From NCBI RefSeq assembly GCF_021568795.1, contig NZ_JAKGUE010000010.1, positions 1 through 64,000 on the forward strand: a DNA stretch of 64,000 nt, written 5' to 3'. Made by a program: the position numbers and the translations under genes. The first letter of the stretch is position 1, and each line of letters opens with the position of its first letter. Below the pieces are notes generated by a model. The model saw only the letters and a program-made list of their open reading frames with translations. It did not search any database and was not told where the DNA came from. The DNA comes from Dethiosulfovibrio faecalis. GTDB taxonomy: Bacteria > Synergistota > Synergistia > Synergistales > Dethiosulfovibrionaceae. Below are positions 50,692 to 60,416 of this stretch, piece by piece.

Positions 50692-52200
50692 ATCGAAAAG
50701 ACAGCGAGAGGCAAAACAGGGATCGCTGGTGAGGTTCACCCCCAATTTACGGAAAGCGACCTCGTCTCCTGGCAAGGGAATATGGGAGAGGTGAACCTCG
50801 CAATTCTCCAATTCCCTGAGTTTCTCCACCGCCTCGGCCGCGACAGGATTGGTGGCCGCACAGATGCTGAGGGCGATCATCGTCTCCTCCAGATCCAGCC
50901 CCAACATCTTGTCACCCAGAATATCCTTCTTGAGGTGCCCCAGAGAACCTATGACGTTTATAGAGAGAAGGTCGATCCCGTCGGGAATGCCGGCCAGTAT
51001 CTTCACCGCGTTTATCACTAGGCTGGACGCGGCGTGAAACAGATGGGAGTTCTTTCCAGTCACGATCGTGCCGTCCGAGAGCTCCATGGCCGCACCGGAA
51101 AACACCCCGTCGGCTCCCTTCCCCTTGGCCTTTGCGTCCCGAGCTGCATTCCTGGCGGGGACCACCACCGAACGATCCTCCGGCTTCACCCCTAGTTCCT
51201 CCATCAGGATGGAGACCTTCTGCACTGCCGCCTTTTCAACGGCCCCGGACTGGTAGTCGCAGGAGTAATGAAAATATCGGCGTATTACCTCCTGGGTCGC
51301 CGCCGCTCGAACCGCATCGTCGTCGTCTATGCCGAAGAAAATCTGGTTGACCCCCATGTCGGTAGGAGAACGATAGCGGGAGCGTTCTCCGGTTATCTTC
51401 TCCAGTATATGCCTGAGAAGGGGGAAGGCGTCGAGATCTCTGTTGTAGTTTACCGTCCTCTCGTCGTATTCCTCCAGATGAAAATGATCGATCAGGTTCA
51501 CGTCTCCAATGTCGGCAGTAGCGGCCTCGTAGGCCACGTTGACGGGATGCTTCAAAGGCATATTCCAGACGGGAAAGGTCTCGAACTTGGCGTAACCAGC
51601 CCTGACACCCCTTCCGTGCTCGTGATACAACTGGGAAAGGCAGGTAGCCAGCTTTCCGCTTCCCGGCCCGGGAGCGGTGACCACCACAACCGGCTTCTCC
51701 GTCTCGATATAGGGGTTGGCCCCGTACCCCTCGGGGCTCACTATGGTATCCACGTCGGTAGGATATCCCTTTGTGGACCTATGGACGTACACCTTGACCC
51801 CTCTGTGTTCAAGCTTATTTCTGAACATGACTGCCGCAGGCTGATCGTCGAAACGGGTTATCACGACGGCGCCTATCGATATATCCCTCTCGGTGAGGTC
51901 GTCTATTATCTTGAGAACGTCCATGTCGTAGGTGATGCCGAAATCGGCCCTCATCTTCTTTCTCTCGATATCCCCGGCGTATATACATATCACGACCTCG
52001 AGCTTATCTCTGAACCTCTCAAGGAGCTTCATCTTCACGTTCGGTTCAAAACCGGGCAGAACCCTGGCGGCGTGATAGTCGAACATGAGTTTCCCCCCGA
52101 ACTCTATGTAAAGCTTGTTGTCGAACTCCTCCATTCGACGTAGGATCGCGTCCGTCTGCCGCCTGAGATATTTCTCCGAGTCGAATCCGTACCTGACCAT
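50686..52200 (-). CDS. DUF1846 family protein
   Basis: 504 aa, full length for DUF1846 (MVRYGFDSEKYLRRQTDAIL, TAPGPGSGKLATCLSQLYHE, then GMNQ-like GVNQIFFGIDDD). The TAPGPGSGK loop resembles a nucleotide-binding P-loop. Known homologues are widespread in anaerobes; the biochemical role is not established. It is single, with no operon partner close by. Confidence 0.9.
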   Translation of the reverse strand: MVRYGFDSEKYLRRQTDAILRRMEEFDNKLYIEFGGKLMFDYHAARVLPGFEPNVKMKLLERFRDKLEVVICIYAGDIERKKMRADFGITYDMDVLKIIDDLTERDISIGAVVITRFDDQPAAVMFRNKLEHRGVKVYVHRSTKGYPTDVDTIVSPEGYGANPYIETEKPVVVVTAPGPGSGKLATCLSQLYHEHGRGVRAGYAKFETFPVWNMPLKHPVNVAYEAATADIGDVNLIDHFHLEEYDERTVNYNRDLDAFPLLRHILEKITGERSRYRSPTDMGVNQIFFGIDDDDAVRAAATQEVIRRYFHYSCDYQSGAVEKAAVQKVSILMEELGVKPEDRSVVVPARNAARDAKAKGKGADGVFSGAAMELSDGTIVTGKNSHLFHAASSLVINAVKILAGIPDGIDLLSINVIGSLGHLKKDILGDKMLGLDLEETMIALSICAATNPVAAEAVEKLRELENCEVHLSHIPLPGDEVAFRKLGVNLTSDPCFASRCLFDR

Positions 52201-52273
52201 AAAGAGCCCCCCAAGGTCCTTAAAATAGCGCCTAGCTCCTACGCTTTTCGTCTATCGTTACGACACAACCAAC

Positions 52274-52306
52274 GAAAGAGGACAGACGAAAACGCCTGTC
52301 CCCTTT
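52274..52306 (-). terminator. Possible terminator of the binding-protein gene
   Basis: AAAG, GGACAG, CG around AAAA with CG, CTGTCC, CTTT, with two mismatches, and a weak T run on the minus strand. It lies downstream of the glycine-betaine-type binding protein. Confidence 0.4.
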
Positions 52307-52332
52307 ATATTTCCCCATCCCTCAGTATATAT

Positions 52333-53358
52333 CTAGAGTTTCTCCTTTTTCAAGGCCGCCTCCACTTTTTCTATCCTGGAATCGTTGGCGATGGGGAACC
52401 AGTTCTTCCACTGATCGGGGTAGTTTTTCAAGAACCAGATAGCCCCTTTTTCTATGGAGGTGTCGTTTTCCTCCACATAGGCCAAAGCCGCGTTTGTCTG
52501 ACCTAGAGTAGACTCGTAATTGGCAAGTATAGTGACTGCCTGAGGGCATTTCTCGATCAAAGCTGTGCTGACCCCTATGTGTACCTTAGAGGGGGGGAAA
52601 GCACAATCGTAGGTCTTCTCGTCCCATTTTACATGCTCGTAGGCAGGCTCCTCCAACATGGTCATATCCAACATCCCCATGAGAGGAGTGGGCTCCCAGT
52701 AGTAGGCGAAAACCGGCTCGCCCTTCTCGTAGGCCGAGAATATGGCGGTAGCCAGAGCGGCGGAGGAACCGGCACTGAAGTTCTCGTAGTATTCGTCAAG
52801 TCCATAGGCCTCCAGCTTGACCGTGTTCACCGTATAGGTAACCCATCCGGTCGGACCGTTGTAGAAACGTCCCTTGCCCTTTTCTCCTCCAGCCTTAGGA
52901 GCAAAAAGATCCTTGTATTTCTTCAGGTCCTCGACGGTCTTAAGTTCAGGGGCCATCGGCTCTATCCCTCTCTCGGGATCCCCTTCGACGACATAGGTAG
53001 GCACATACCATCCCTGAACGGCGTCGGGATAGGTGGTCCCGAGGTCGAGAACCTTGCCTTCGTTCAACAACTTCTCCCAAGATTCCTTTATGTTGTCGGA
53101 CCAGATCTCGGTGGTAGCGTCGATGTCGCCTCTGGACATGCCCATCAGAATAGGCATGGTCTCGGCGAACTCGTACTCGACCTTCACACCAAGAGCGTGT
53201 TCCAGGACGAAACCAACGATCCTGTTATGAAGCTGAACGCTGTCCCAGCTGAAATCCCCCATCTTGATGGTGGGGGCCTTTGCCGCCATGGCGGGAAGGG
53301 ACATGAAACACATAAGGGCCACTAGAAAACCTATCACGTAACGATTACGATATGGCAT
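52333..53358 (-). CDS. ABC-type glycine betaine/proline substrate-binding protein (OpuAC type)
   Basis: 341 aa. A signal peptide (about 1-25, ending PAMA) leads to an OpuAC-type binding domain: IKMGDFSWDSVQLHNRIVGF, ALGVKVEYEFAETMPI, then GWYVPTYVVEG and the YYWEPTPLMGM pocket region with aromatic residues. It binds betaine-like compounds outside the cell. No permease or ATPase gene is adjacent, so it is an orphan binding protein here. Confidence 0.9.
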   Translation of the reverse strand: MPYRNRYVIGFLVALMCFMSLPAMAAKAPTIKMGDFSWDSVQLHNRIVGFVLEHALGVKVEYEFAETMPILMGMSRGDIDATTEIWSDNIKESWEKLLNEGKVLDLGTTYPDAVQGWYVPTYVVEGDPERGIEPMAPELKTVEDLKKYKDLFAPKAGGEKGKGRFYNGPTGWVTYTVNTVKLEAYGLDEYYENFSAGSSAALATAIFSAYEKGEPVFAYYWEPTPLMGMLDMTMLEEPAYEHVKWDEKTYDCAFPPSKVHIGVSTALIEKCPQAVTILANYESTLGQTNAALAYVEENDTSIEKGAIWFLKNYPDQWKNWFPIANDSRIEKVEAALKKEKL

Positions 53359-53439
53359 TGCATACCTCCTTTGGGGCTATGGCCGCCTAGACGACCTTCG
53401 TAAATACCGATTGAAAAACATTAAGGGAAAAGGGAATTG

Positions 53440-53469
53440 ATTATAGAGATGATAAGTAAACTCTGTTTA
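53440..53469 (-). promoter_or_regulatory. Promoter of the binding-protein gene
   Basis: TATAAT (53440-53445) with TAAACA (53464-53469) 18 bases upstream, about 80 bases before the start codon. Confidence 0.5.
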
Positions 53470-53494
53470 TTGTACCATCGAGACGGTGAGAGGT

Positions 53495-53533
53495 CAAAAA
53501 GAGGCGTCCCGTCAGGACAACGGGGCGCCTCTT
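53495..53533 (-). terminator. Terminator of the serA-serC-DUF1015 operon
   Basis: On the minus strand AAGAGGCG and CCCCGT pair with ACGGGA and CGCCTCTT, followed by TTTTT, just past the DUF1015 stop. Confidence 0.85.
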
Positions 53534-53539
53534 CTCAAG

Positions 53540-54814
53540 TCAATCCAGGGTAAGTCTCCTGGTCTCCAGGTAATACCTTTTTTCCGGGGCTTCCCCTATG
53601 GAAAACGTTTTTCTGGGATAGGGTCCAACGTTGCGAATTCTGTCGAAGAAGCTCTTCTTGTCCACGTCGGGCAACAGTATCCCGAGGTTGCCATCCACTT
53701 TTGAAAGCTGGGACACCACGTCCTCACCGTGAATGTAGTCTAGAGCGACGTCATCACGACCTTCAAGATAGTCGTCCAAAAAAGCCTGGACGTGCTCCAC
53801 CGTCAACTCCGGGCCAGCCTTGACGAAAGAGAGATTTCCCTCGGTCGTTCCGTAGGAGATCCCTATCCTGTGATCGTCTCCATCTCTTCCGGTAAAAGGA
53901 GCACCAGCCTGAAATCTTCCGTCCAAGGCTTTAGCCATCTCCTCCACGAAGCGCTCCGGGTTCAGGCCGAAGAGGACTCTGTGGATCGGATGAAACGGCA
54001 GCCCTTCGTCGTGGACGTTCTCCACCTCCACGAGAGCCCAACGGGACGGGTGGTCCATAGGGGCTCCAGCGGCCTTGTTTTCCTCCCAGATGCCTTTTGC
54101 AGCAGCCAGAGAGTGGTTTCCGTCTCCGACGGCGAAAAGCAATCCCTTCGATACGAGTCCTTCCAACGCCTCGGCTATTGAGTTTTCCATCTCGCTAGGC
54201 ACCCTCCAGCCGGAGATGTGCCCGCCGTTTTGGATCAGCTCAAAATCGTAAACCTTCTCCATGTCGTCCCGACGACTATACAGGGTTTCTATCAACGTCC
54301 CCTTCGGGTCGTCCACCAACAGAAGGATGTGAGGCATGTCCATGACAGCACCTCTCCTGATGTCCATTCTGGGAGGGATCCTCTCCAAGACGGTGCCCTC
54401 GGTCGGGCGAATCATGGCCTCCGCTCCTTTGTCGAAGCTGTAGTTCTCCAGATCGACCGCCATGATCAGGCCCTTTCGGGACGAGACATAGGGAGTGGAT
54501 CGATCGACCAGGATGAAGCTCTCGCCCGCTTTGGCCAGAACTCCTCTGTCCAGATAGCCCTTCATAGTATCGTTTATGGCGGAGATTCGGTCCTCGATCC
54601 TTCCCTCCTCGAGATAGGCCTCCGGCAGAATCATCCTGAGAGCCGAGGGAGAGTCACCTACCAGTTTCTCCGTCTGTCTCCAATAGTCCGGCTCGGAGGT
54701 GAACTGGTCGCAGGCCACCACGGACCAGGTCTCGAGGGATACGCCGTCGCCGGGAAGATATACCTTCGGAACGGCGACGCCCAGGGCAGACAGTCTGTCT
54801 CTGGCATCGGCCAT
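53540..54814 (-). CDS. DUF1015 family protein
   Basis: 424 aa, the normal length. The conserved core has KGLLFAVGDGNHSLAAAKGI, WALVEVENVHDEGLPFHPIH and LDYIHGEDVV. The GDGNH and HPIH sequences suggest metal or nucleotide binding. It follows serC by six bases, in one operon with serA. Homologues often stand next to serine genes, so a link to serine metabolism is likely but unproven. Confidence 0.9.
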   Translation of the reverse strand: MADARDRLSALGVAVPKVYLPGDGVSLETWSVVACDQFTSEPDYWRQTEKLVGDSPSALRMILPEAYLEEGRIEDRISAINDTMKGYLDRGVLAKAGESFILVDRSTPYVSSRKGLIMAVDLENYSFDKGAEAMIRPTEGTVLERIPPRMDIRRGAVMDMPHILLLVDDPKGTLIETLYSRRDDMEKVYDFELIQNGGHISGWRVPSEMENSIAEALEGLVSKGLLFAVGDGNHSLAAAKGIWEENKAAGAPMDHPSRWALVEVENVHDEGLPFHPIHRVLFGLNPERFVEEMAKALDGRFQAGAPFTGRDGDDHRIGISYGTTEGNLSFVKAGPELTVEHVQAFLDDYLEGRDDVALDYIHGEDVVSQLSKVDGNLGILLPDVDKKSFFDRIRNVGPYPRKTFSIGEAPEKRYYLETRRLTLD

Positions 54815-54820
54815 AGTAAC

Positions 54821-55906
54821 TTACCTCTTCTCCTTCATGAAGGCCTTCATGAACTCGGCCAGTTCCCCGGCGCCCTCGACGGTCATGGAGTTGTAAAGCG
54901 AGGCCCTGCAGCCTCCGACGCTTCTGTGTCCCTTGAGCCCCATCATACCCTTCGACGTGGCCTCGGCGACAAATGCCTTCTCCAGATCCTCCGAGGAAAG
55001 ACGGAACACGACGTTCATCTCGGAGCGGTATCTCTGGTCCACAGGGCAACGGTAAAATCCGTCGCTGCCGTCTATTACGTCGTACACGAGGGCAGCCTTG
55101 TCTCGATTGTGCTTGGCCATGGCCTCTATGCCGCCCATGCGCTTCATCCTTTCCAGGACCAGCTTCATAGCCCAGATGGAAAAGACCGGCGGGGTGTTAT
55201 AAAGGGAGTCCTTGCCGGCGTGGATCCTGTAATCCAAATAGACAGGAAGGCCGTCGGCGCAACGCTCCAGCAGGTCATCTCTTACAATCACGACGGTAAC
55301 ACCGGCGGGGCCGAGGTTCTTCTGGGCTCCGGCGTATATCAGACCGAACTTCTCCACCGGAACGGGATGGCTCATTATATCGCTGGACATATCGCAAAAC
55401 AGGGGAACGTCTCCCGTATCGGGCCAATCCTTCCACTGGACCCCTCCTATCGTCTCGTTGGAGGTGATGTAGACATAGGACGATCCGTCCGACGGCTTGA
55501 TATCTCCGGCATCGGGCAAAGAGACATATCCCTCGGATTTGCCGTCAAAGAGGACGTTTACCGAACCGATCTTCTTGGCGTCGTCGTAGGCCTTTTTCGA
55601 CCATGAACCGGATACGACGAAATCGCAATGGCCATCTTTAGGAAGGAAGTTCATCGGTATCATCCCGAACTGAAGTGTAGCCCCGCCTCCCAGAAGAAGA
55701 ACCTTGTAGTTCTCCGGAACTTCGAAAAGCTCCCTTATAAGCGAGATGGCTCCCATGTGGACCTCGTCGTAGGTGGTGCTTCTGTGGCTGGTCTCTATGA
55801 GAGAGAGGCCCGAGTCGCCGTACTCCACCATGTTCTTCTGTATCTCCTCGAACACCTCCAGAGGAAGTACCGACGGTCCGGCGTAGAAGTTCAGTTTTCT
55901 GGTCAT
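54821..55906 (-). CDS. serC: Phosphoserine aminotransferase
   Basis: 361 aa, full length. Conserved blocks are NFYAGPSVLPLEVFEEIQKN, LSLIETSHRS, LLGGGATLQF, TSNETIGGVQW, FCDMSSDIMSHPVPV and the PLP lysine K196 in YAGAQKNLGPAG. It converts 3-phosphohydroxypyruvate with glutamate to phosphoserine. It lies one base after serA and before DUF1015. Confidence 0.97.
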   Translation of the reverse strand: MTRKLNFYAGPSVLPLEVFEEIQKNMVEYGDSGLSLIETSHRSTTYDEVHMGAISLIRELFEVPENYKVLLLGGGATLQFGMIPMNFLPKDGHCDFVVSGSWSKKAYDDAKKIGSVNVLFDGKSEGYVSLPDAGDIKPSDGSSYVYITSNETIGGVQWKDWPDTGDVPLFCDMSSDIMSHPVPVEKFGLIYAGAQKNLGPAGVTVVIVRDDLLERCADGLPVYLDYRIHAGKDSLYNTPPVFSIWAMKLVLERMKRMGGIEAMAKHNRDKAALVYDVIDGSDGFYRCPVDQRYRSEMNVVFRLSSEDLEKAFVAEATSKGMMGLKGHRSVGGCRASLYNSMTVEGAGELAEFMKAFMKEKR

Positions 55907-55907
55907 A

Positions 55908-56810
55908 TTACAGGACTCCTTTCTCCAGGTTCTCCTGGATTATGCTCTCAACCTCATCGCCGATGCGAAGAAGGTTTTCCGAGGTGCTGGCTCCTATGTG
56001 GGGGGCCATGAGAACCCTGGGCGCCTTCAATAAGGGATAGTCCTCGGCGGGAGGATCGCTGGGCCACACGTCGGTGCAGTAGGCTCCCAGCTTGCCGCTC
56101 TCAAGGGCGGCAGCGACGGCGGCAGCGTCCACGCACAGGCCCCGTCCGGTGTTCACCAAAATCGCACCGTCCTTCATGGCTTCGATGACATCCGAGTTTA
56201 TCAAACCTCTGGTATCGTCGGTCAAAGGCAGATGGAGGGATATGTAGTCCCCTTTCGAAACCGCCTCCTTGACATCCGATAGGATCTTGACATCCAGGCC
56301 AGATAGTACTTTTTTGGAAGAATCGAAGGGATAGTAAGCGAAGACCTCCATGCCAAAGGCAGCAGCTCTTTTGCCTACCTCCATGGCTATGTTGCCCAAA
56401 CCGAAAAGGGTGAGCTTCTTGCCGTAAAGTTCGGTTCTCTTGAGCTTCTTCTTCTCCCAGGCGCCGGAAGACATGGATTCGTGGGCCTCGACGAGACGGT
56501 TGGGAACCGCCAGCATCATGGCGAAGGCCAGTTCCGCCACAGCGACGGACGATGCCTTGGGAGTGTTTCTCACCGAGATGCCTTTGGAGGCGGCGAACTC
56601 CTTGTCTATGTTGTCGGTGCCGACCCCACCCCTTATTATCAGCTTTAGGTTGGAGGCCTTCTCGATATAGTCCCTGGTACATTTGGTCTTGCTCCTAACC
56701 AAGACGACATCTGCCTCGGGAAGCCTGCCTGTATCGTCGGTGACCTCGCCAAAACGAGACAGACGATCGGGAAGGGATGGATCGAACGCGTCGGAAATAA
56801 GTATCAACAT
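55908..56810 (-). CDS. serA: D-3-phosphoglycerate dehydrogenase, short form
   Basis: 300 aa from the ATG at 56810, eight bases after GAGGAG; a GTG nine bases earlier is less suitable. The D-2-hydroxyacid dehydrogenase fold is clear: IIRGGVGTDNID, NAD site LFGLGNIAMEVGKRAA, LHLPLTDDTRGLI, LVNTGRGLCVD and the catalytic His in LMAPHIGAST. The C-terminal ACT domain of long SerA is absent, so serine feedback is probably lacking. First gene of the serine operon. Confidence 0.92.
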   Translation of the reverse strand: MLILISDAFDPSLPDRLSRFGEVTDDTGRLPEADVVLVRSKTKCTRDYIEKASNLKLIIRGGVGTDNIDKEFAASKGISVRNTPKASSVAVAELAFAMMLAVPNRLVEAHESMSSGAWEKKKLKRTELYGKKLTLFGLGNIAMEVGKRAAAFGMEVFAYYPFDSSKKVLSGLDVKILSDVKEAVSKGDYISLHLPLTDDTRGLINSDVIEAMKDGAILVNTGRGLCVDAAAVAAALESGKLGAYCTDVWPSDPPAEDYPLLKAPRVLMAPHIGASTSENLLRIGDEVESIIQENLEKGVL

Positions 56811-56861
56811 AGCTATCACTCCTCGTGCCAGGATAAAAAGAAAGATTTGGTAATTCTACAA

Positions 56862-56914
56862 AAGAAAGGAGCCTTTTTGCAAGTGGAAATTTCCACATCG
56901 CAAAAAAGACTCCT
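56862..56914 (-). terminator. Large hairpin terminator after the GGDEF-EAL gene
   Basis: On the minus strand AGGAGTC, TTTTTTGC and GTGGAAA pair with TTTCCAC, GCAAAAA and GGCTCCT, followed by TTCTTTT. It separates the signalling operon from serA. Confidence 0.7.
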
Positions 56915-56960
56915 GTCGAATTTATCGTCTATTGCCCTACTTTATCGATTTGAGAGGCCC

Positions 56961-58718
56961 TTACGATCTAATAGGCCCGCCCGAAAGCAGGATATCGAAT
57001 CGATCATGGGGAATCGGAGGGCTGAAAAGATATCCCTGTAAAACATCGCATCCGATAGCCCCGAGGATCCTCATCTGCTCTGCCGTCTCGACCCCCTCGG
57101 CTACCACCTCCTTGCCCAGAGAGTGGGCCAGGGTAACCACAGCCTCGGCTATAGCCAGATCTCCCTTGTCATCGGGGATACCGGAGACGAAAGACCTGTC
57201 GATCTTCAGACGGCGGACGGGAAAACTCTTCAGGTAGGCCATAGAGGAATAGCCTGTACCGAAGTCGTCTATGGATATGCCGATCCCCCTTCTGACCAGA
57301 TTATTCATGACCTCCACCGCCCGATCCTCTGACTTGACGAACACGTTTTCTGTAAGCTCCATATCCAACGAGCCACAGGGGAAACCGGTCTCCTGAAGGA
57401 TCTGCTCCACCTTGCTGACAAGTGCGGGGTCACTGAATTGGCGAGCAGACAGGTTGACCGACAGGCGCAGTTTTGGAAATAGCTCCAGCCAATTCAAGGA
57501 CTGAGAACAGGCTCTTCGTAAAACCCACTCTCCAAGGGGAATGATTATCCCCAGCTGCTCCGCCACAGGGATAAACTCGTCTGGCATGACGAACCTTCCA
57601 AGTCGACTGGATCGCCAACGAAGAAGGGCCTCCATTCCGTTGATATCCCCTGTCCTGGCGTTCACGGTAGGCTGATAATAGACCTCGAACTCGTCCAGAT
57701 CGATGGCCTCTCTGATGTGAGCCCCTACATGGAAATAGCTCTGAGCCTCCTGGGATAGAGACTGGGAGAAAAGACGGAACGACCCCTTGCCGGAGATCTT
57801 GGCGGCCTGAAGGGCGACGCCTGCGTTGGTGAGGAGATCGTCATCATCGTCTCCGTCGTCCGGGAATATCACGACCCCGCAGCTCATGGAGAGATCGACC
57901 CTCTGCCCTCCCATAGAAATCGGCTCGGAGAGAATCTTACCCAGATCCTCCGCCGTCTTGAAAACCGCCGAACGATCCACTATACCGGGGAGGATCAAGG
58001 CGAATTCATCGCCCCCTATTCTGGCAACGGTTCCTCCATCGTTCTCGAAATCCTTCAGCCTGTTCCCAACGGCAACGAGGACCTCGTTTCCTACGGAGTG
58101 TCCCAAGGAACCGTTTATATAGCTGAAATCGTCGAGATCGCACAGAAACAGTCCCAGCATAGTACCATTATGACGGGTCATCGACACGGCCATATCGAGC
58201 CTGTCCAGAAAAAGGACCCTGTTGGGCAAGCCGGTCAGACCGTCCATCTGTCTTTCAAGACGAAGGGAATCGGAGATGCTGCGCAATTCGTCGTTCTGCG
58301 AGTTGACCAGTTTCTCCAGCCTTAGGCGATACTCGCGGTTCTCCCTTTTAAGAGAGGCCTTGGCCAAAGCCTGATCCACAGCGTGACGGAGCATCTCCAC
58401 GTCCGTTACAGGTTTCATCAGATAATCCCATGTTCCCAGTCGGATAGCCTTCGCCACGTCGGCCACGTCTCCATCGCCGGAGACCATTATCACAGGAAGG
58501 TCGGGAAAACGGGGAACCACTCGCTCCAAAACGTCCAATCCGGAGATCCCCGGCATCATTATGTCGAGCAACATAAGATCGGGGACATCGGTCTCCAAGG
58601 CTTCCAAAGCATCCTCCCCCGAGGAATGTCTCACCACTACGTGACCGAAATCCTCTAGGCACAGAGCCAGACTCTCCCTCACGGAGACATTATCGTCCAC
58701 TACCATGATCGACGCCAT
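56961..58718 (-). CDS. Response regulator with GGDEF and EAL domains
   Basis: 585 aa. Residues 1-120 are a receiver (D52 in LLDIMMPGISG, K in YLMKPV). A GGDEF domain has an intact GGDEF motif (VARIGGDEFAL) near 245. An EAL domain follows with GMEALLRWRS, DFGTGYSSMAYLK and EGVETAEQ. Both cyclic-di-GMP synthesis and breakdown look possible. It is phosphorylated probably by the kinase two genes upstream. It overlaps the preceding regulator by 29 bases. Confidence 0.93.
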   Translation of the reverse strand: MASIMVVDDNVSVRESLALCLEDFGHVVVRHSSGEDALEALETDVPDLMLLDIMMPGISGLDVLERVVPRFPDLPVIMVSGDGDVADVAKAIRLGTWDYLMKPVTDVEMLRHAVDQALAKASLKRENREYRLRLEKLVNSQNDELRSISDSLRLERQMDGLTGLPNRVLFLDRLDMAVSMTRHNGTMLGLFLCDLDDFSYINGSLGHSVGNEVLVAVGNRLKDFENDGGTVARIGGDEFALILPGIVDRSAVFKTAEDLGKILSEPISMGGQRVDLSMSCGVVIFPDDGDDDDDLLTNAGVALQAAKISGKGSFRLFSQSLSQEAQSYFHVGAHIREAIDLDEFEVYYQPTVNARTGDINGMEALLRWRSSRLGRFVMPDEFIPVAEQLGIIIPLGEWVLRRACSQSLNWLELFPKLRLSVNLSARQFSDPALVSKVEQILQETGFPCGSLDMELTENVFVKSEDRAVEVMNNLVRRGIGISIDDFGTGYSSMAYLKSFPVRRLKIDRSFVSGIPDDKGDLAIAEAVVTLAHSLGKEVVAEGVETAEQMRILGAIGCDVLQGYLFSPPIPHDRFDILLSGGPIRS

Positions 58719-59088
58719 GATTTGACACCTCCTGGGAAAGGGCCTGTATCTCGTCCAACAATACGGTCAGGTCGACTAGAGGTTTCCTGAACACCGGGAC
58801 ATCCTCCAGCTCGACATATCGGGAGCCGGGGTCGAAATCGGGAGAACCGGTATAAATCACGCAGGGAAGATCCGGGTAAAGCTCCCTCATGTGAAGAATC
58901 AGCCGATCCCCCGACATGGCGGGAAGCCTAAGGTCGACCACGGCCACGTCCACCCGGTTAGATCTAATCCATTCGTACGCACCTTCCCCGGAGTTGAAGG
59001 AGAAAACCTCATAGCCGCAATCCTCCAAGAAAGCCACTAAAGTAGCGCAAACGCTCAGATCGTCGTCCACCACCATAACACGAGTCAA
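58690..59088 (-). CDS. Single-domain response regulator
   Basis: 132 aa, a lone receiver with DDD at 8-10, phospho-acceptor D52 (VVDLRLPAMSG) and the K in FRKPL. No output domain. It overlaps the kinase gene by 4 bases and the GGDEF-EAL gene, so it likely relays phosphate between them. Confidence 0.9.
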   Translation of the reverse strand: MTRVMVVDDDLSVCATLVAFLEDCGYEVFSFNSGEGAYEWIRSNRVDVAVVDLRLPAMSGDRLILHMRELYPDLPCVIYTGSPDFDPGSRYVELEDVPVFRKPLVDLTVLLDEIQALSQEVSNHGVDHGSGR

Positions 59089-60416
59089 ACTCGCTCATCC
59101 CCTCCTGCAGGAAGATCCACCATAAATCTACACCCTCCACCGTCGAGCCTCTCCAAGGACATCGCTCCATCGTGGTTCTCAACCACTATGAAATAAGACA
59201 CCGATAGCCCCAGGCCGGTTCCCTCCCCGACTTTTTTTGTGGTGAAAAAGGGCTCAAACACCCTTCTGGCAACCTCGTCGGAAACGCCCGGCCCGTTGTC
59301 CTGAACCACGAGCCTTACGTAGTCCCCTTTGTCGAGGACAGAGAGATAGAGTTTCGGTCTCTCCACATGGGCCTCCCACATCGCCTGAGAGGCGTTTTTC
59401 ATCAGGTTCAGCAGAACCTGTTGAATCTGCCCGGGCTCGCATCTGACCTCGGGAAGATCGTCGTCGTATTCTTTAAAGATCTCGATCCCCCTGAAATCGA
59501 ATTTTTTCTTCAGGTCATAGTCGTTTTTAGCCAATTCCAGGGTTCGATCCATCAGAGACGGAAGATCGCAGGGAAGATGGTCCTTCCCTTTTCTGGCGAA
59601 ACTGAGCATCTCCTTGACTATCCCTGCGGCCCTTTCGCTGGATTCCTGTATGGCATCCAACATATCCGGTATCTTTCTGGAGTCCAGATAGCGCCGCAGT
59701 CCCTCCATGTCGATGCCCGATTCGGCAGCGGCTTTTTCGTTCGCCGGCATGGAGGATAGCAACCTGTTTCTTAAGACGGCGGCGCTCTGAAGTATCCCGG
59801 CCAGAGGGTTGTTTATCTCGTGTGCCATACCGGCTGCCAGCCCCCCGACCGAAAGCATCTTCTCCGATTGTATCATCATCTCTTCCAGACGAACCTGCTC
59901 CGTGACGTCGTCGATTCGAATAACCGCACCCTGTAATCCGTTGGCTATAAGGGGATAGACCGTTATGTCCTCTAAACGCCCCTCTCCCTCGGAAGAGGAC
60001 GAAACCTTCTTCATAAATCTAGGCTCCCTGTCCGACAAGGACTGCCTTATGCTGTCCAATTGAGTCTCCAACTCGGGAAAGACCGATACCAGAGATCGGC
60101 CTAAAGCGTTCGGCTCCTCCACTCCGGTCAGTATTTCCGCCCCTCTGTTCCACTGGGTCACGTTGAAGTCGGGGTCGACCGCCACCAAAACCGAGGGCAT
60201 AGAGTCTATGACGTTCTCCAGATAAGCACGAAGTCGCCTCAGCTCGTCCTCCGCGAGACGACGCTCCTCTATCTCCCTCTCCAGCTCTCTGACCTTTCTC
60301 TGCAGCTCGGGATAATAGCTCTTTCTGCCGGACACGCCTCCCAAACCCACGATCTTCAACCGAAGGTCGGCGTCCTCCCGTCCGTTTTCTCCTCGGCCCT
60401 CAAAGCGCTCTGACAT
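59085..60416 (-). CDS. PAS-domain sensor histidine kinase
   Basis: 443 aa, no membrane segment, so cytoplasmic. A coiled coil (about 38-65) leads to a PAS domain (about 66-175). The phospho-His is H199 (GMAHEINNPLAGILQ). The ATPase has N box NLMKNASQAMW, G1 VQDNGPGVSD and G2 GEGTGLGLSVSYF. GGAGG precedes the ATG, inside the end of the dehydrogenase gene. Partner regulators follow directly. Confidence 0.94.
   Translation of the reverse strand: MSERFEGRGENGREDADLRLKIVGLGGVSGRKSYYPELQRKVRELEREIEERRLAEDELRRLRAYLENVIDSMPSVLVAVDPDFNVTQWNRGAEILTGVEEPNALGRSLVSVFPELETQLDSIRQSLSDREPRFMKKVSSSSEGEGRLEDITVYPLIANGLQGAVIRIDDVTEQVRLEEMMIQSEKMLSVGGLAAGMAHEINNPLAGILQSAAVLRNRLLSSMPANEKAAAESGIDMEGLRRYLDSRKIPDMLDAIQESSERAAGIVKEMLSFARKGKDHLPCDLPSLMDRTLELAKNDYDLKKKFDFRGIEIFKEYDDDLPEVRCEPGQIQQVLLNLMKNASQAMWEAHVERPKLYLSVLDKGDYVRLVVQDNGPGVSDEVARRVFEPFFTTKKVGEGTGLGLSVSYFIVVENHDGAMSLERLDGGGCRFMVDLPAGGDERV

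Noticed and set aside
54218-55606. Long plus-strand reading frame over the serC/DUF1015 genes
   Set aside because: It is antisense to two certain genes, has no ribosome binding site and no family-like sequence.
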